64,000 bases of DNA from Symsagittifera roscoffensis (Eukaryota > Xenacoelomorpha > Acoela > Convolutidae): assembly GCF_963678635.1 (NCBI RefSeq), contig NC_087071.1:38524438-38588437 (forward strand), read 5' to 3'. Shown here in pieces: positions 43,847-56,056 of the stretch. The first letter of the stretch is position 1; each line of letters starts with the position of its first letter. The notes under the pieces were generated by a model. It searched no databases. It worked only from the letters and a program-made list of their open reading frames with translations, and was not told the origin of the DNA. A program made the translations under genes and the position numbers.

Positions 43847-45779
43847 AGTGTGTAACTTTAGAATTTACTTTTCACTTCTTAATGAAACAAACAACATATG
43901 TGCAATAGATACAGATGTCAAAAGAAAAACCCGCGTAGCAGAAAAATACTCGCACAAAATAAGACTAGACGCACAAAATGATGAAAACTATAAGATTTCA
44001 TCAACAAAACCAAACACATAACATAACCACTTCCACACCGCTTGAACTTCCACCTCGTCAAGAACTACAGAAAATACTCCCCCGCTTTCAAATCTGAGTT
44101 CAACACAAAACACACCAAATTGTCATCAGACTATTTAAGTTTAATTCCAACTTTGAACAAATAAAAGAAAACCGTTCAACCCCCCGCCCATTTTTCACAC
44201 ACAGTTCATATTGGATGAACCACACAATTGTCTGAGGAAAATCAAGCCTAGCTACCGACCCAATCGGTTTCTCTTTCTGTGAAAATTTCATCAGCCCTAC
44301 CAGAAACAAAAATCCTACCAAACAATGAAACAAACAACATATTGGCAATAGATACAGATGTCAAATAAAAAGCCAGGGTAGCAGAATAATACTCGCACAA
44401 AATAAGACTAGACGCACAAAATGATGAAAACTATAAGAAATTATCAACAAAACCAAACACATAACATAACCCGAAAAATAACGCACACACTACACCAACA
44501 GCACCAGCATAATTACACAATTTAACTTGCGTAATCATGTTTACAAAACTGAACCATTAGAACAATGAACTGCAACGCATTTCCAACTCATATATAAAAC
44601 ATCACATATCAGCCTAAAAAAATACCGACAAATTACATGGAAAAAACAGAGAACAACCTCACACAGTTAATTTTCGTTCTCAAAACAATATTTTTAATAG
44701 TTTTATCGCTCAAAAATCCAATCAATTTTCTATTACATGGTACAGTTATACAGTTAATCCTTACTTGGAAGATTCACCTTATGATAGGTTTTCAGCAGTT
44801 GAAACACGACTAACAGAGAAATTATTATTCGTCAGAACCGATTATATTCTCGACCTAGATAGCAATAACAAAAAATTTGACGACAAGATTGATCACGCAG
44901 CAGAAAGACTAAAGCATACGAAGTGTTTCCACTGAACTTGATCATTTTAAACTCAACCTTTTCTTCCATGTCTGAAAAGTGCGTGACGTCCAATGCTCGC
45001 ATGAAGTTATGCTAAAAGCAAAACTAATTCACACGTACACTGAATATCATTCCACACAGAGACTTTTTTACAAAGCACTACTAACGGAAACCTCATTAGC
45101 AATATCTGTTCATTTATTCAAAAAACCACGCTATGATTTAGTTTTACTGTTTTAAAACAACTAAAATCTACGGCATCTTCTGTAATTATGATCCATCAAG
45201 ACAAATGTATATTTTTTGCCCCCTCACAAGCAGGTTCCTCAATGAACTCTCCGTCTCATTGTCAAACCGCATAGAAACATCCAACCTGTAAAAGTACCGA
45301 TTAAAGAAAACTTTCACAATAGAAAATATGATCATGAACTCTATAATTTCGTACAATACACTCGCCACGAATTTGCAGTAACTCCTGGAGAAATTAAAAC
45401 CATCTGAACAGTGGAACTTCATTGGTCGTTCTTACGAAAGAAAATTTCAATTAGCATGCTCGCAAAGCTTTTTATGCAATCATCCGCGGCTGAAACTAAC
45501 TTGCTTATTAATTTTTTTCCTATCCCAACACCTGGTAAGTTTAAATTTAATTTTTTTAACATTTAATGATAAATATTTCACTCACCATTTTTTGTGTTTG
45601 TGTTTCATCAGCTGTCTTTCAAATTTCAACCTTGATAAAGGTTACAACCACCATTTAATGAGAAAAAATTCAAGATTTTTTAGATATGTTAATTTTTTTA
45701 GGCAAATACCTGTAAAAGTTCCAACTATACTTAGAAACATTCAACATAACTTCAGTTCAAAAAAAAACTTTTGAGTGGA
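43847..45779 (+). pseudogene. Retroelement 3' sequence, broken
   Basis: Contains a short internal duplication (43900-44000 and 44335-44460: GATACAGATGTCAAA, ACTCGCACAAAATAAGACTAGACGC) and an open stretch near 44730-44935 reading TWYSYTVNPYLED and ETRLTEKLLFVRTDYILDL, of unknown kind. No protein family was recognised. Confidence 0.4.
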
Positions 45780-46900
45780 CAATCGAACACCAAAACGATT
45801 TGACGAAATGAAAAACTCATTCGCAAGCAAATTTAAAACACTAATTTTGATGCCAATCGTCAATTTTCTGCACTGTGTGATGCATCCAAATTTGGATTTA
45901 GAGCAGCACTCTTGCAATCTCATCACCGTACATTTAAAACATTAATAATCTCAGCACAATCACGACTTTTCACACCAGCAGACTTATCATTTTTACATTC
46001 ATGAGAGAGTGTACCGCTATATTTTTTACACTAACAGAAAACGAACATTTAAATCCTGGTTCAAAACATCGAACAGTTCAATTTACAGATCATAAAAGTA
46101 TAAAAAATTCTTTTAACCAAAAAAAGATATTCTCAGAAGAAACACACCAACAATGTTACTCACCCTAAAAAAGACAGCTGAAATTCCACGAAACAAAAAA
46201 TCCCAAAATTTTTTCTTGCTCAAGATGAAAGTCATACATCTGAAGGAAACTCAATAATAGATGAATAGATAATAGATAACTCAATAATAGAACATTTTGT
46301 AGCTCTAAGTCTAGTTACCCATTTTAATGTTTATTAATAGATGAATTTACACATTTGATGTGTTTTAATAGATGAATTTATACATTTTGTAGCCCTAAGT
46401 CTAGTTCCCCATTGTAATGTTTTTGTACATACACTACATTTTTGAACACTAGTCGCCAAAATCGGACTACCCGAGACCCTTGCCACTGATTATGGTACAG
46501 ATTTTAATAATAACGGAATTATTACATTCTGTCATTAAAATAATATTTTAAAAAAACCTTAAGTTCACACAGTCCGTAGACTGAAGGATTAGTCGAAGAC
46601 ATGAACCGTACAATCCAGGATTACTTATAATGTCTAAATGACAAAAAAAATTTAAACACACTGAATGGTCAACAGATGTAAAAGTGTCAACAGATGTAAA
46701 TTTATCACCATTCGCACATAATTCTCAAAAAAACTCAACATCTGAATTAACACCGTATGAAATTTTAAAAAAAGTCAAAATCCATGTAAATCAGTAACGT
46801 TCACAGCAAACGCGTCAAAAACACTGCCAACTGTCGAAAGATTCCATATGTTTTAATTTACTGCTTCGTACTAATGATGAAAATCATTTTTGTCACCTAA
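45780..46900 (+). pseudogene. Ty3/Gypsy-like RNase H and integrase fragment, copy 3
   Basis: Diverged third copy of the pol end. RNase H begins with CDASKFGFRAALLQ at 45876, a part missing from copies 1 and 2. The integrase keeps TDYGT near 46485 and, after a frame break, the Glu region near 46600. Internal short duplications of the AATAGATGAAT word lie at 46250-46390. Confidence 0.75.
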
Positions 46901-49900
46901 ATTTATGGAATTAGCTTCTGGTATGCATTTGGAAAGGATTTTAAATACAGATTTTAAAAGCAATGCAATGATCAAAAAGCATCACAGAAAATGTTCCAAA
47001 GACAAAACTTCTTATCAATTCCCGTCTTACACCCAATTCAAATCTTAAATTTGGAGCATTCGTTTCCATTCCAATTTTAACAATACACAAGGGAGTATCA
47101 AACAAGTTACAATCATCAAGAAAAAGACCACTGCAAATTTTGGACGGACCTACAGAAAAACGATATGAACAAAATGTCCAAATCAAAAACGAAATCACAC
47201 AAGACATCCAGTTATATAATTTTTACTGGACTCCATATGTCAAAACACCACAAAAAGCAATCAAACAAAGAACACCTGATAGTCCGCAAACAATACAATA
47301 GGAGCGAACAATACAATAAAAATCATATTCCAGTTTTTTTGTTGCTATCACGGCGCTTTTTTTCTCAAAGTTTCTATTCGCCATTTCCATTTAATTAAAC
47401 GATCAAATCCAAACCTGAATTAGGACTCCGTAACTACAACTTAATAATTTCAGGCCAAAAAAGAGCAACACTATCATATTTTACAATTCAAATAAATGTT
47501 CTATCGAATCTACAACCCCCTTCTATCACTCAAAACAAAAGTCAACAAAACTGAAAAAACTAAGCCGCAAAAGTCTCCCCAAAAGGAAATTAGTTCAAAG
47601 TTAAATTTTCACACAATCCCCCAGCCCAAAGATAACCTAACCCTTGATCATCCTATAAATAAAAACAAGAAATAGCAACTTATTATCAGGCCGTTCATAC
47701 TGGTCCTCACCAAAACTTCCCTCAACCCGACTCTTTTGTCAGAAATCATTAAACAATCCGATAATTTTGCATTCAACTCCGATAAATTAAAGAAAAATTT
47801 TAGAAAATTGATATCATTTTTCGAATGCTCACATCAAGTGAGTTTTTCAATTTTTCAAGCAAATCCTACCATTTTTTCAAAACTTTTTTTTTATTTTCGA
47901 ATAAACCGATATCTATGATTTTTTAATAGTATTCTTCTAGTTTTTTGTATTCATTTTGCTCTCCTATTTTTATTAAAAACTTTTATTTACCTTTCCAAAC
48001 CATCGACAAACTAATCAGAATTAGCAAAAACTAATTTTTTCTTCTAAATGACGAGGTATCTTTAATTTAAAAAGAAAAAGTCCTGATACTTTTCGTTATC
48101 TTCCAAACTTTTAGCAGCCCGAATAACAGATTTTTAAAAAAAATCTAATGAAGCAACCCTTGTCTTAATTCTGGCTACTGTTTGACAAAATACAAAAATC
48201 TAAAAGAAAATTGCTGATCAAACCCCAATAAAACTTTCCACAGCTCACAACCCATGGTAACACCCGAACCAAAATTCTGCACAGTCGATAATTCAAATGT
48301 ACAGTCAACCCATTCTCAAGCATCTATCCGGATATCATACGTTGGAAACCCATAGATCTTTGAAGGAAGACAACTATTTTGTTGTCAGAAGCACCAACTC
48401 CAGCACTTCATAACGCAATTTGATGTGAACCAAGTACCAACTAACATGAAATCTCTACCAACGAATATCACAAGACTTGAACAAAACTCAAAATCAAACT
48501 CCAGCTCAAAATACTCTAATCGAAATACAAAAAAAAATCACCCGAGACGTAATCAAAATTTAACAACACCAAGAGGACCATTGAACACATCCCCATCGCT
48601 TGCATCTTCCACTTCTTCAAGAACTACCAACAACTACAGAAATTACTCTCCCGCTTTTAAATCTGAGTTCACCACAAAACACACCAAATTGTCATCAGAC
48701 TATTTAAGTTTAATTCCAACTTTGAGCAAATAAAGGAAAACCGTTCAACCCCCCGCCCAATTTTCACACACAATTCATATTGGATGAACCACACAATTCC
48801 CTGAGGAAAATCAAGCCTAGCTACCGACCCAATCGGTTTCTCTTTCTATTAAAATTTCATCAGCCCTACCAGAAACAAAAATCCTACCATCAACACCATC
48901 GGTTAAAATTACTTCAACTCTCTATACTTTTTCCATAAACTTGCAACTACATATGAAACAAAGGTATCAATAATTACAAACAACTAATACACCCTTACGA
49001 GCAGACTGGAACAATTTTGTAGCACCTCCTCATTTAAATGGTGCACATTTGCATAACACGTGACGACACACTTGGGCAATAAATTGATTACACAAATATA
49101 TAGACGTAACTTTCACAAAGATATACAAGTTTATAATATTCAAAAAATATCTCAAAAAATTTTGTGTCTTGATTAGAAAAAACAACTTGAACAAGTTCAA
49201 ATCACAGAAGGTTTAGAAGAAGACATAAAAAAATGCAAAAAGCAAAATTGAACGACCACTAAACTCTAATCCCGAAAATTTTAAACTGAACTGCAACTTT
49301 CAATATTAATTCTTAACGAAGATATTATCCGTATAGGTGTAAAATTTCAAATTCTTCCGGACTCAAAACATCAGCATCAACTTGAAGGCAGCCAAGGCCA
49401 TATACAACATGACGAAAAAATATCCCTATCATGGCGCACACGTATGGTTAATCAATGACCTCCACGATAAAAATTGGAAACCTCATATCGGTATAAAAGA
49501 TCAATCAAGTTGTGAAATTAGCAAAAAAAACACTGGATATCAAGAACTAATGTGTCTTGATTGCAAAACACAACTCGAACAAGTTCAAACGACAGGAGAT
49601 TTAGAAGACGACACTAAAAAACATCTTGCTTTGAGAATTAGAAAGAATGTGAATCAGAAAGAAAAAAAATACAACAGGCACTAGCACTATCACTAGCAGT
49701 TCTCTATGCAAGATACCTTCTCTAGGGAAATTTTTCAAAGCTCATCGATTACGAAGAAAACATCCTTGTACGAAAAAAACCTTACCACTCTATATTTTTG
49801 CGGAAAAACGATGCAAAAAAAATCATTTTAGGGCTATCTTATCAAAGCTAAAATACTTTTCGGATACCGTCGTTCCATGTGAAGCAGCATGTAGTCGGTA

Positions 49901-50240
49901 CAGCTCAATCCTGATGAACAACTCAACATGGTACAGCTCAACTTCGATAAAGATAATTATTATTTCCTCACACCATACCACACACTAATGCCAACTCTAA
50001 ATATAATTTCGCCATAGGTATAAATCATAATATCGACTGAAAATCTATACGAGAATGTTCCAAGTCCAAAAAACAACATCTTTTATGAACAAAACATTCC
50101 ATCAACTTATCATGAAAACGAACACCCTACAACATCACATTGACCCTGAAGTTGACTATCTTAAGTGTGTAACTTTAGAAATTACTTTTCATTTCTTAAT
50201 GAAACAAACAACATATGTGCAATAGATACAGAAGTAGTAG
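46901..50240 (+). pseudogene. Retroelement 3' region, copy 3
   Basis: Diverged counterpart of 39040-43900 without the 1,411-bp duplication. Open pieces are 48425-48733 (Ser/Thr/Asn-rich) and 49382-49684, a 100-codon frame that joins YPYHGAHVWLINDL and GYQELMCLDCKTQLEQ into one reading frame and therefore shows the least damaged version of this segment. Function is unknown; an envelope-like or other third gene is possible from position only. Confidence 0.55.
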
Positions 50241-50267
50241 ATGTTGGAGGTGATCAGGGGGGGGGGG

Positions 50268-50400
50268 GGGAGCATGGCAGACCCTATGTATTAAGATACG
50301 CTATAGACTTCGGGTCTGCCATGCTATGTATTAAGATTGGGTATAGAGTCTACAATGTATTAAGATAGGGAATACCGATGGTAAGGTTTTATGGTTTGTG
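50268..50400. repeat. Hairpin and inverted TTAATACAT repeat
   Basis: A perfect 14-bp inverted repeat (AGCATGGCAGACCC at 50271 and GGGTCTGCCATGCT at 50312) follows a run of G. ATGTATTAAGATAGGG-type words occur three times, inverted relative to 5250-5400. Confidence 0.7.
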
Positions 50401-53340
50401 TGATGGTAAGATAATGGTAAGAAAATCGTAATTTTTTTAGTTTTTGTGTGGAAATGTCTAGTTTTTTTCGCAAAATGTTGGCGCGTGTTAACTAATTTGT
50501 GAATATTGAAAGTTAATTACGTGTAGGTTGTGTAATGAAGGACTTTTGATTAGTTTTTTGATACATGGTAAGTCAATGGTAAGAGTTTTTGGGTAAATTT
50601 TTATGAAAAAATTTTCAAAAAAAAACTTCAAAAAACGATAAGGTTAGCTATTATTTGACCTAATTTATTAAATAATCTTACTTTCTATCTAATTGAAACG
50701 ATAATTTTACTTTCTATCTAATTGAAACAATGCTGAAACCTACTGAAACTTCAAAAAAGTTTAAATTTTTTGAGAAAAAATTGCAAAAATTTCAAGTATT
50801 TGGAAAAAATTGCAAAAAATTTCAAGTATTTGGAAAAAATTGCAAAAATTTCAAGTATTTGGAAAAAATTGCAGAAATCTCATAATTTTGGCTAATGTAT
50901 TGTTGCTTTTGATCTAATTTTAAACATACTTTTACTTATAGTTTTTAAAAATAAGCTAAGACTATATGTTAATTGGCATTATGTTGAGACAATGATACAA
51001 AATTTTGAATAAAAAATGACTTTTTCAACATTTTTTTCTCAAAATATTGAAATACGATGAAGTTTACCTTAATTTGAGCTAAATATTTGGTTATACAATG
51101 CTCTAAACACTGAAAAGAAGGTTCATAGTAGCAGAATCAATTTTGAAACTTCCGGAAAACAGTAAAATTAGTCGTAATTTTCGAGAAGGTAATTTTGGTC
51201 TTTAACTGTTTTTTTTTTGTCCAGTTCAGGGATTATTTTTAGGAATCTCAATTGAAATGAACCTTAAGGGTAATATCCTATGAAATTTCTAAATCAAACT
51301 CCATGATTCAAACTCCATGATTCTCATTTTTTTCTCATTGAATTACCCAAATTTGTACAAAAATTACAACTTGTGAGAAATTTTTCATTTTAAAAATTAG
51401 AAATTTCTGATTATTGATAAAAAATTAACGGTTTATTGCTAAAATTATTTAAAATGGGATAAATGTTTCTCAAAAATTTATTCGATATTGGCTCAAATTC
51501 AACAAAAACTTCTTCATAACTGATGATTATCTCTCTGTTGCTTCTGCAACATAACTTTCAAGATTTTCCGTAGAGTTTTTCCATGTTTTAAAGTTATTCT
51601 TGCTTTCTGTTTAAAACATGTTTTCGCTATTGAACACACTTTACTAGAAAATTTAGTCAAAACTGGAGAATTTAGGAGGAAAATAGTATCAATTGAACGA
51701 ACAATTTGCTAGCAGAGATGAAATTAGAACTGATACCGTATGATAATTACAATAAAAAATGTTAAAATGTTCCTCGAGGTTCCCCTGTTCAGTTGCTATT
51801 GTAAACTATTTAAGCAAAAATACACATTTTGGAATCATTAACTCTCACTTTTCTTGCAAAATAGTTATTAACTCGCTTTTTTTCTTAATTTATGACGGAA
51901 ATTTTCTCAAAAATATCCAAGTGAGAAAGAATTGGTACTAGTTAAAGCATTCAAAAATATATGTACACAATGAGAGTATAAAGGTGTATTTTTACGATCT
52001 AAGAACAAATTAGGAGCAGCTCTATTATTTATAATCTGAAAATCTCCGGAAATGCGCAAGAGAACCTAGTTCCTAACATATACAATATAAAAACTTCTGA
52101 AAGAGTGAGTCTCAAAAAATTGATTTAGCAAAGCAAGGTGTAAACTGGAACAGTTGTGTAATTTTCCGATTTTTATTAAGAAAAAAACTCTATGTAGTAA
52201 AAATGTAGTAATGTATTGTATATAGTGTTGTATATTCTATGTAGTATTGTGTAGCAAGGAAAAGTAGATCTTGAATGCAAGTTTTCGATTTATGCTTTAT
52301 GTATCTTCTTCCAAAAGATGTCGAATTGGTTTTGCTTTTCAAAAATTATCTTCAAAACATTTGATCTTTCATATAAAGTACCAAATATATCAAATGATAA
52401 CAATTTTTTCTAATGAATTACGGATAAATATAAGACTTTGAGAATTTTTATGTTGGATTTTTTTTCTCACGATATACTTTATAAGCTAAATTTTAGTAAA
52501 AGTATCTCAAATCTCTTAAGGATTAAATTGAGTTTCTATCTCCTTTTAGCATTTTCTCAGTTTCTGCTTCATCTACTTTCTACCAAATGAATCCAATTTG
52601 AGCAAATTTTTACTTGAAAATTGAATTTTAGATGGAAAAATGTATCGTTTCAACGAACGATCAATAATCCGAAGCTGAATTAATACCATAAACCCTTTAC
52701 AAAAAGCTTTAAAGGATTTTCTCAAGCTCATAACTGTATAATGCTGTTTTAAATCTGAATTTCTTTTTTTTAGAATAAATTTTTAGTTGGAATGATGTGT
52801 ATCATTATCTTGAAACTTTCAAAGTTTAGCAAAAAAAACATTTTTTCCAGGTCATTTATCAATTTCTTTTCTGAAATTATCAAAAAATCAATAGAAAAAC
52901 ATTATTCTTAATAAGTCAAACCACATTATCTGCTTAAAAAGCTCTGCTCTATGATCACTTTTACAAGCACAAAACAAGGAAAACTTTAAAATAGCAACTA
53001 CAAAAAACCTTTCAATTAGTTGATGTTTTCCAAATATCCAAGTTTTACAATTTTTAGGTGAATACTTAAATACTCATTAGCATATGTTATACACTTTACT
53101 ACAAATTTATCACAACAAATCTCCGCAAGCTTGCAATCAATGGAGTTTTTACTGTTGATTAAAAGTTTTCGGATCGAGTTCCATGGAAAGTTTCACGACG
53201 ATTTGAACTCAGTTTTTGCTGTCTTTAACATCAATCAAAACCTTTGAATAAAAAAATAAATGATAGTTCAGGTAATGTAATGAAAACACTATATAATTAC
53301 TGACTTGATTTGTTACAATTGCTGAGACTTTTCAGATTCA
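50401..53340. other. Long AT-rich stretch; short tandem repeat at 50771-50880
   Basis: No gene recognised. Bases 50771-50880 contain about 3.5 copies of a 29-30-bp unit AAAAATTGCAAAAATTTCAAGTATTTGG. The only longer open frame (51759-51941) has no motif. Confidence 0.5.
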
Positions 53341-53401
53341 GTAAAAACTAATAATCATAGTAATTTCTAAGTTTTTCAAAAAAAAAACTTAAAAATTTTA
53401 C

Positions 53402-53629
53402 CTTTTCCTGAAGTGTGTTTGGAGTCTGCTGAGCACATAACTTAATATTATGCTGAGAATGCTTCTTCTTGAAATGATTAGCGAGTTCCTCGCTGCTATA
53501 AGTATAAAAATTACAATTAGAACACTTCAAAACACCACATGTTCTACGATGTCTTGATGCATCTTTGTGAGTGTAATCCCTGCCACATTCAAGACATGCA
53601 ACTCTTTCGTTTCTATTGAGTGAACGCAT
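53402..53629 (-). CDS. Zinc-finger protein resembling the pol N-terminus (probable first exon)
   Basis: Begins MRSLNRNERVACLECGRDY, closely similar to the start of the large polymerase at 61460 (MPALNRNEKVKCEECGREY). It carries one C2HC finger (CLEC...HRRTC) and one C2H2 finger (CSNC...HFKKKH), in the same positions as the first two fingers of the polymerase. The frame runs on to a stop at 53348, but AAG|GTAAAA at 53402/53401 is a plausible splice donor ending an exon of 76 codons in phase 0; the residues beyond look like intron translation. No downstream exon could be identified. It is either an independent small DNA-binding gene that arose from the polymerase N-terminus or the first exon of a truncated polymerase copy. 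Five CCAAT boxes lie upstream. Confidence 0.65.
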
Positions 53630-53839
53630 CTCAATAGTAATGAAAAATTAAATGGGAGATTTAAAATGTACCAAATTTTTAGATAAGGTGAGTTGAATAG
53701 CCTCAAAAAATGAACAAAAGTAAATAAAAACGGCAAACTTATTAACCAATTGTTTTTAACGAGAAAGAAAATCATAATGGATATGCTATTTAGCCTAGCT
53801 AAAATAAAAATCATCCAATCTAACCATGGAATTTTTAAA

Positions 53840-54130
53840 AGTATCAACCAATCAGAATCGAGCATTAATTACAAGGAAACTTTATCTTTTCTGATATCAA
53901 CCAATCAGAATTGAGCTTCAATAGTCATGTAATTTTCAACAAATTCAATGTCAACCTTTCAGAATTGAGCTTCAAAAGTCATGAAATTTTCAAGAAATTT
54001 AATGTCAACCAATCAGAGTTGAGCTCTTTTTCTCATGAATTTTTCAACAATTTCTTCAAAATTTATTGATTTTGAGGATACTTTCACAGACATTATTTGT
54101 GTTAATAACCAATCAGAATGAAGTAATCAC
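53840..54130 (-). promoter_or_regulatory. Array of AACCAATCAGAATTGAGC boxes
   Basis: Five copies of CAACCAATCAGAxTTGAGC (one with CCTTTC in place of CCAATC) at about 53845, 53900, 53955, 54008 and 54105, spaced mostly about 54 bp, some followed by AAAAGTCATGAAATTTTCAA. CCAATCAG is the NF-Y consensus core. Position between orfD and the zinc-finger gene, upstream of the latter, suggests its promoter. Confidence 0.65.
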
Positions 54131-54327
54131 AGATTTTAAAAAACTTTGTAGATCAGAACCAGACTATGTTATGAAATTTCTTAATCAATAAATTTTATTG
54201 AAATTTTCCAACATAACTAAGATTTGAAGTTTGATAAATGAGATTTCTTGTCTATTTTATATTGTTTTTTCGATATTCAAACCAAATTTTGAAATTTCGA
54301 TCAAAATTTTTCCGATTTGTTCTATTT

Positions 54328-54891
54328 CTAACCAGTGAAAAAGAAATTACCAAAATATACGTTTTTATCGTTTTCTTTTTGGTATATTGTAGTATAAACA
54401 ACCGGAAGTCTATTAAATTTGGATAAACGATCAAAAGAAATTCTGTCAAATCTGGATTTTGTATTTGTATCAAATTCAAAACAGTAATCGAATTGATGTT
54501 CCTTATCTCCAATTTCTGATTCATAGGCTCTTCCATTGTTTTGTTTTTTACTGATCGACCACCCAATCTGAGTTAACTCTTCTAAATAAAAATATTGTTG
54601 ATAAATCTGACAGTACTCTTCTTTTTTGTAATCTCCTCTCCATTTTTTTAACAAAACTATTGAACTTTCTGTGTTTCTATACAAATTAAAACTAATACAA
54701 TCTCCATCAACTTCATCTGTCCACCACTCTTGTAGTTTTTTGTAGTAGTTCAATTTTAAAATCTGATAAATGTTCAATTCAGACATTGAAAACGCTTTTG
54801 ATGGAAACATTTTTCTTACTGAAATATATGAAGATTCTGAAAAAACTCGAATTGTTTTATCATTTTTAAAGTATTTTGTAGTAAAATTCAC
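54328..54891 (-). CDS. orfD, unknown protein, 187 residues
   Basis: Complete frame starting MNFTTKYFKNDKTIRVF, the longest open frame in this part and not repeated elsewhere in the window. It is rich in aromatic residues (KLQEWWTDEVDGDC, EEYCQIYQQYFYLEEL) with mixed charge. No signal peptide, membrane segment or known domain was recognised, and there are no zinc ligand clusters. It lies on the same strand as orfE and the zinc-finger gene and 436 bp beyond the zinc-finger CCAAT array's left gene. It is probably a gene of the virus-like element, because all its neighbours are. Intron signals were not seen. Confidence 0.65.
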   Translation of the reverse strand: MNFTTKYFKNDKTIRVFSESSYISVRKMFPSKAFSMSELNIYQILKLNYYKKLQEWWTDEVDGDCISFNLYRNTESSIVLLKKWRGDYKKEEYCQIYQQYFYLEELTQIGWSISKKQNNGRAYESEIGDKEHQFDYCFEFDTNTKSRFDRISFDRLSKFNRLPVVYTTIYQKENDKNVYFGNFFFTG

Positions 54892-55475
54892 CGTAAATAT
54901 TTTAAATTTATTTAGAGTCTAATTAGTTTCAAGGAAATTCATGTAGCCAATAAAAACTTCAAATTAGGGTAGAAAAAAATTGAAAACAACCAATGAAATT
55001 CAAAAAATCTAAAAAAATAATGATAATGTTTTCAATTAAATATACATTCTTGTTTGCAATTTTCTTAAATGGAGGCAAAATTTAGCTAAATTGTGATGAA
55101 AACAGTTATTAAATAAATTCATCAGCAATTTCATAAACAAATACTGGAAAATCATTTCATAATTGGTTAGTGTTTTATGTCAATTTCGATTAAATTGTAT
55201 GTTTTGTCTGACTTTTCCTAGATATTATAGCTCTAAATATACACTTTAGTGAGAAAAAATAGTTTTGAACCAATAATATCTCAATTACCAAACATGCAAA
55301 ACATCACAAAGCTTTACTGAGGTTTACAATTATCAACAAACATAAAGTCTCCCAATATTTGGGACAGTTCTTTGAATTCATTCAAAATATAGTTGACATA
55401 TGCAACTTGCTTCAAGTCTTCATTTTCCTTTGCAGTGAAGAGTCGAATCTGAATGTAGGGTGGCTTGCTCACGTT
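54892..55475. other. orfD/orfE intergenic region
   Basis: AT-rich. No gene; no clear TATA box or repeated boxes were recognised upstream of orfD. One CCAAT word (GCCAATAAAAAC) lies near 54945. Confidence 0.4.
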
Positions 55476-55853
55476 CTACTTCTTGATTGTGACACACACC
55501 CTCCTCATGTTGTACATTGCTATTTCATATACTCTATTACAGATGTCGAGCTCCTGATCCATCGTTGATTCTCTGCCAGATTTGGCTTCATATATAGGTA
55601 CGAGTCCAAGATTTTCAGCATCGTGAATAATAGTATTCCGTATTGCGGATATTGCTTCGCCTTCTTTTTCACTAAGATAGACTTGTTGAGACTTTTCAAA
55701 TTGTCCCAAATCATTTATTTTTAATAGTTGAAAGCACGGTTCCAAGCATATTTTTCCCTTGTAGGATTTTTGGAACCAAACAAATCTCCCAATTCTTTTT
55801 TGATTTTTTGAAAATTCAATATAGTTGGAACTATCAACTTTTCTCGAGTACAT
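55476..55853 (-). CDS. orfE, unknown protein, 125 residues
   Basis: Complete frame MYSRKVDSSNYIEF to a stop after VCVTIKK. It is basic at the N-terminus, with a central segment (GRFVWFQKSYKGKICLEPCF, then QVYLSEKEGEAISAI) that reads as beta strands followed by a helix. This resembles in outline the PC4-like single-strand DNA-binding fold, but no family match can be claimed by eye. It is divergently arranged with orfC; the two starts are 203 bp apart, with the AP-1/CArG region between them. No second copy is seen in the window. Confidence 0.65.
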   Translation of the reverse strand: MYSRKVDSSNYIEFSKNQKRIGRFVWFQKSYKGKICLEPCFQLLKINDLGQFEKSQQVYLSEKEGEAISAIRNTIIHDAENLGLVPIYEAKSGRESTMDQELDICNRVYEIAMYNMRRVCVTIKK

Positions 55854-55930
55854 TTGAAGAACAAACTGATCAGATGAGGAGAAATGAGAGAAATGACTTT
55901 GAGTTTAAATGAAAATGAAAGTAAGCAGTA

Positions 55931-56023
55931 TGAGTCATCGCCATTTCCATATATGGAAGTAGTACCAAATATGGAAGGATTTCCCTATATGGAAGCTGCG
56001 TAGGCGTTACTACTACTATATAA
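55931..56023 (+). promoter_or_regulatory. orfE/orfC divergent promoter: AP-1 site, CArG boxes, TATA
   Basis: TGAGTCA (AP-1/TRE consensus) at 55931-55937; two perfect CArG boxes, CCATATATGG (55947-55956) and CCAAATATGG (55965-55974); a third near-match, CCCTATATGG (55983-55992). Then TGCGTAGGCGT (55997-56007), 9 bp, and TATATAA (56017-56023). The orfC ATG is at 56057, so the expected 5' UTR is only about 10 nt. The three CArG units share a TTCC(A/C)xATATGGAAG context and are spaced 18 bp apart. Confidence 0.75.
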
Positions 56024-56056
56024 CTCCACCATTTTCTGCAAAAATCATTTTTCCCA

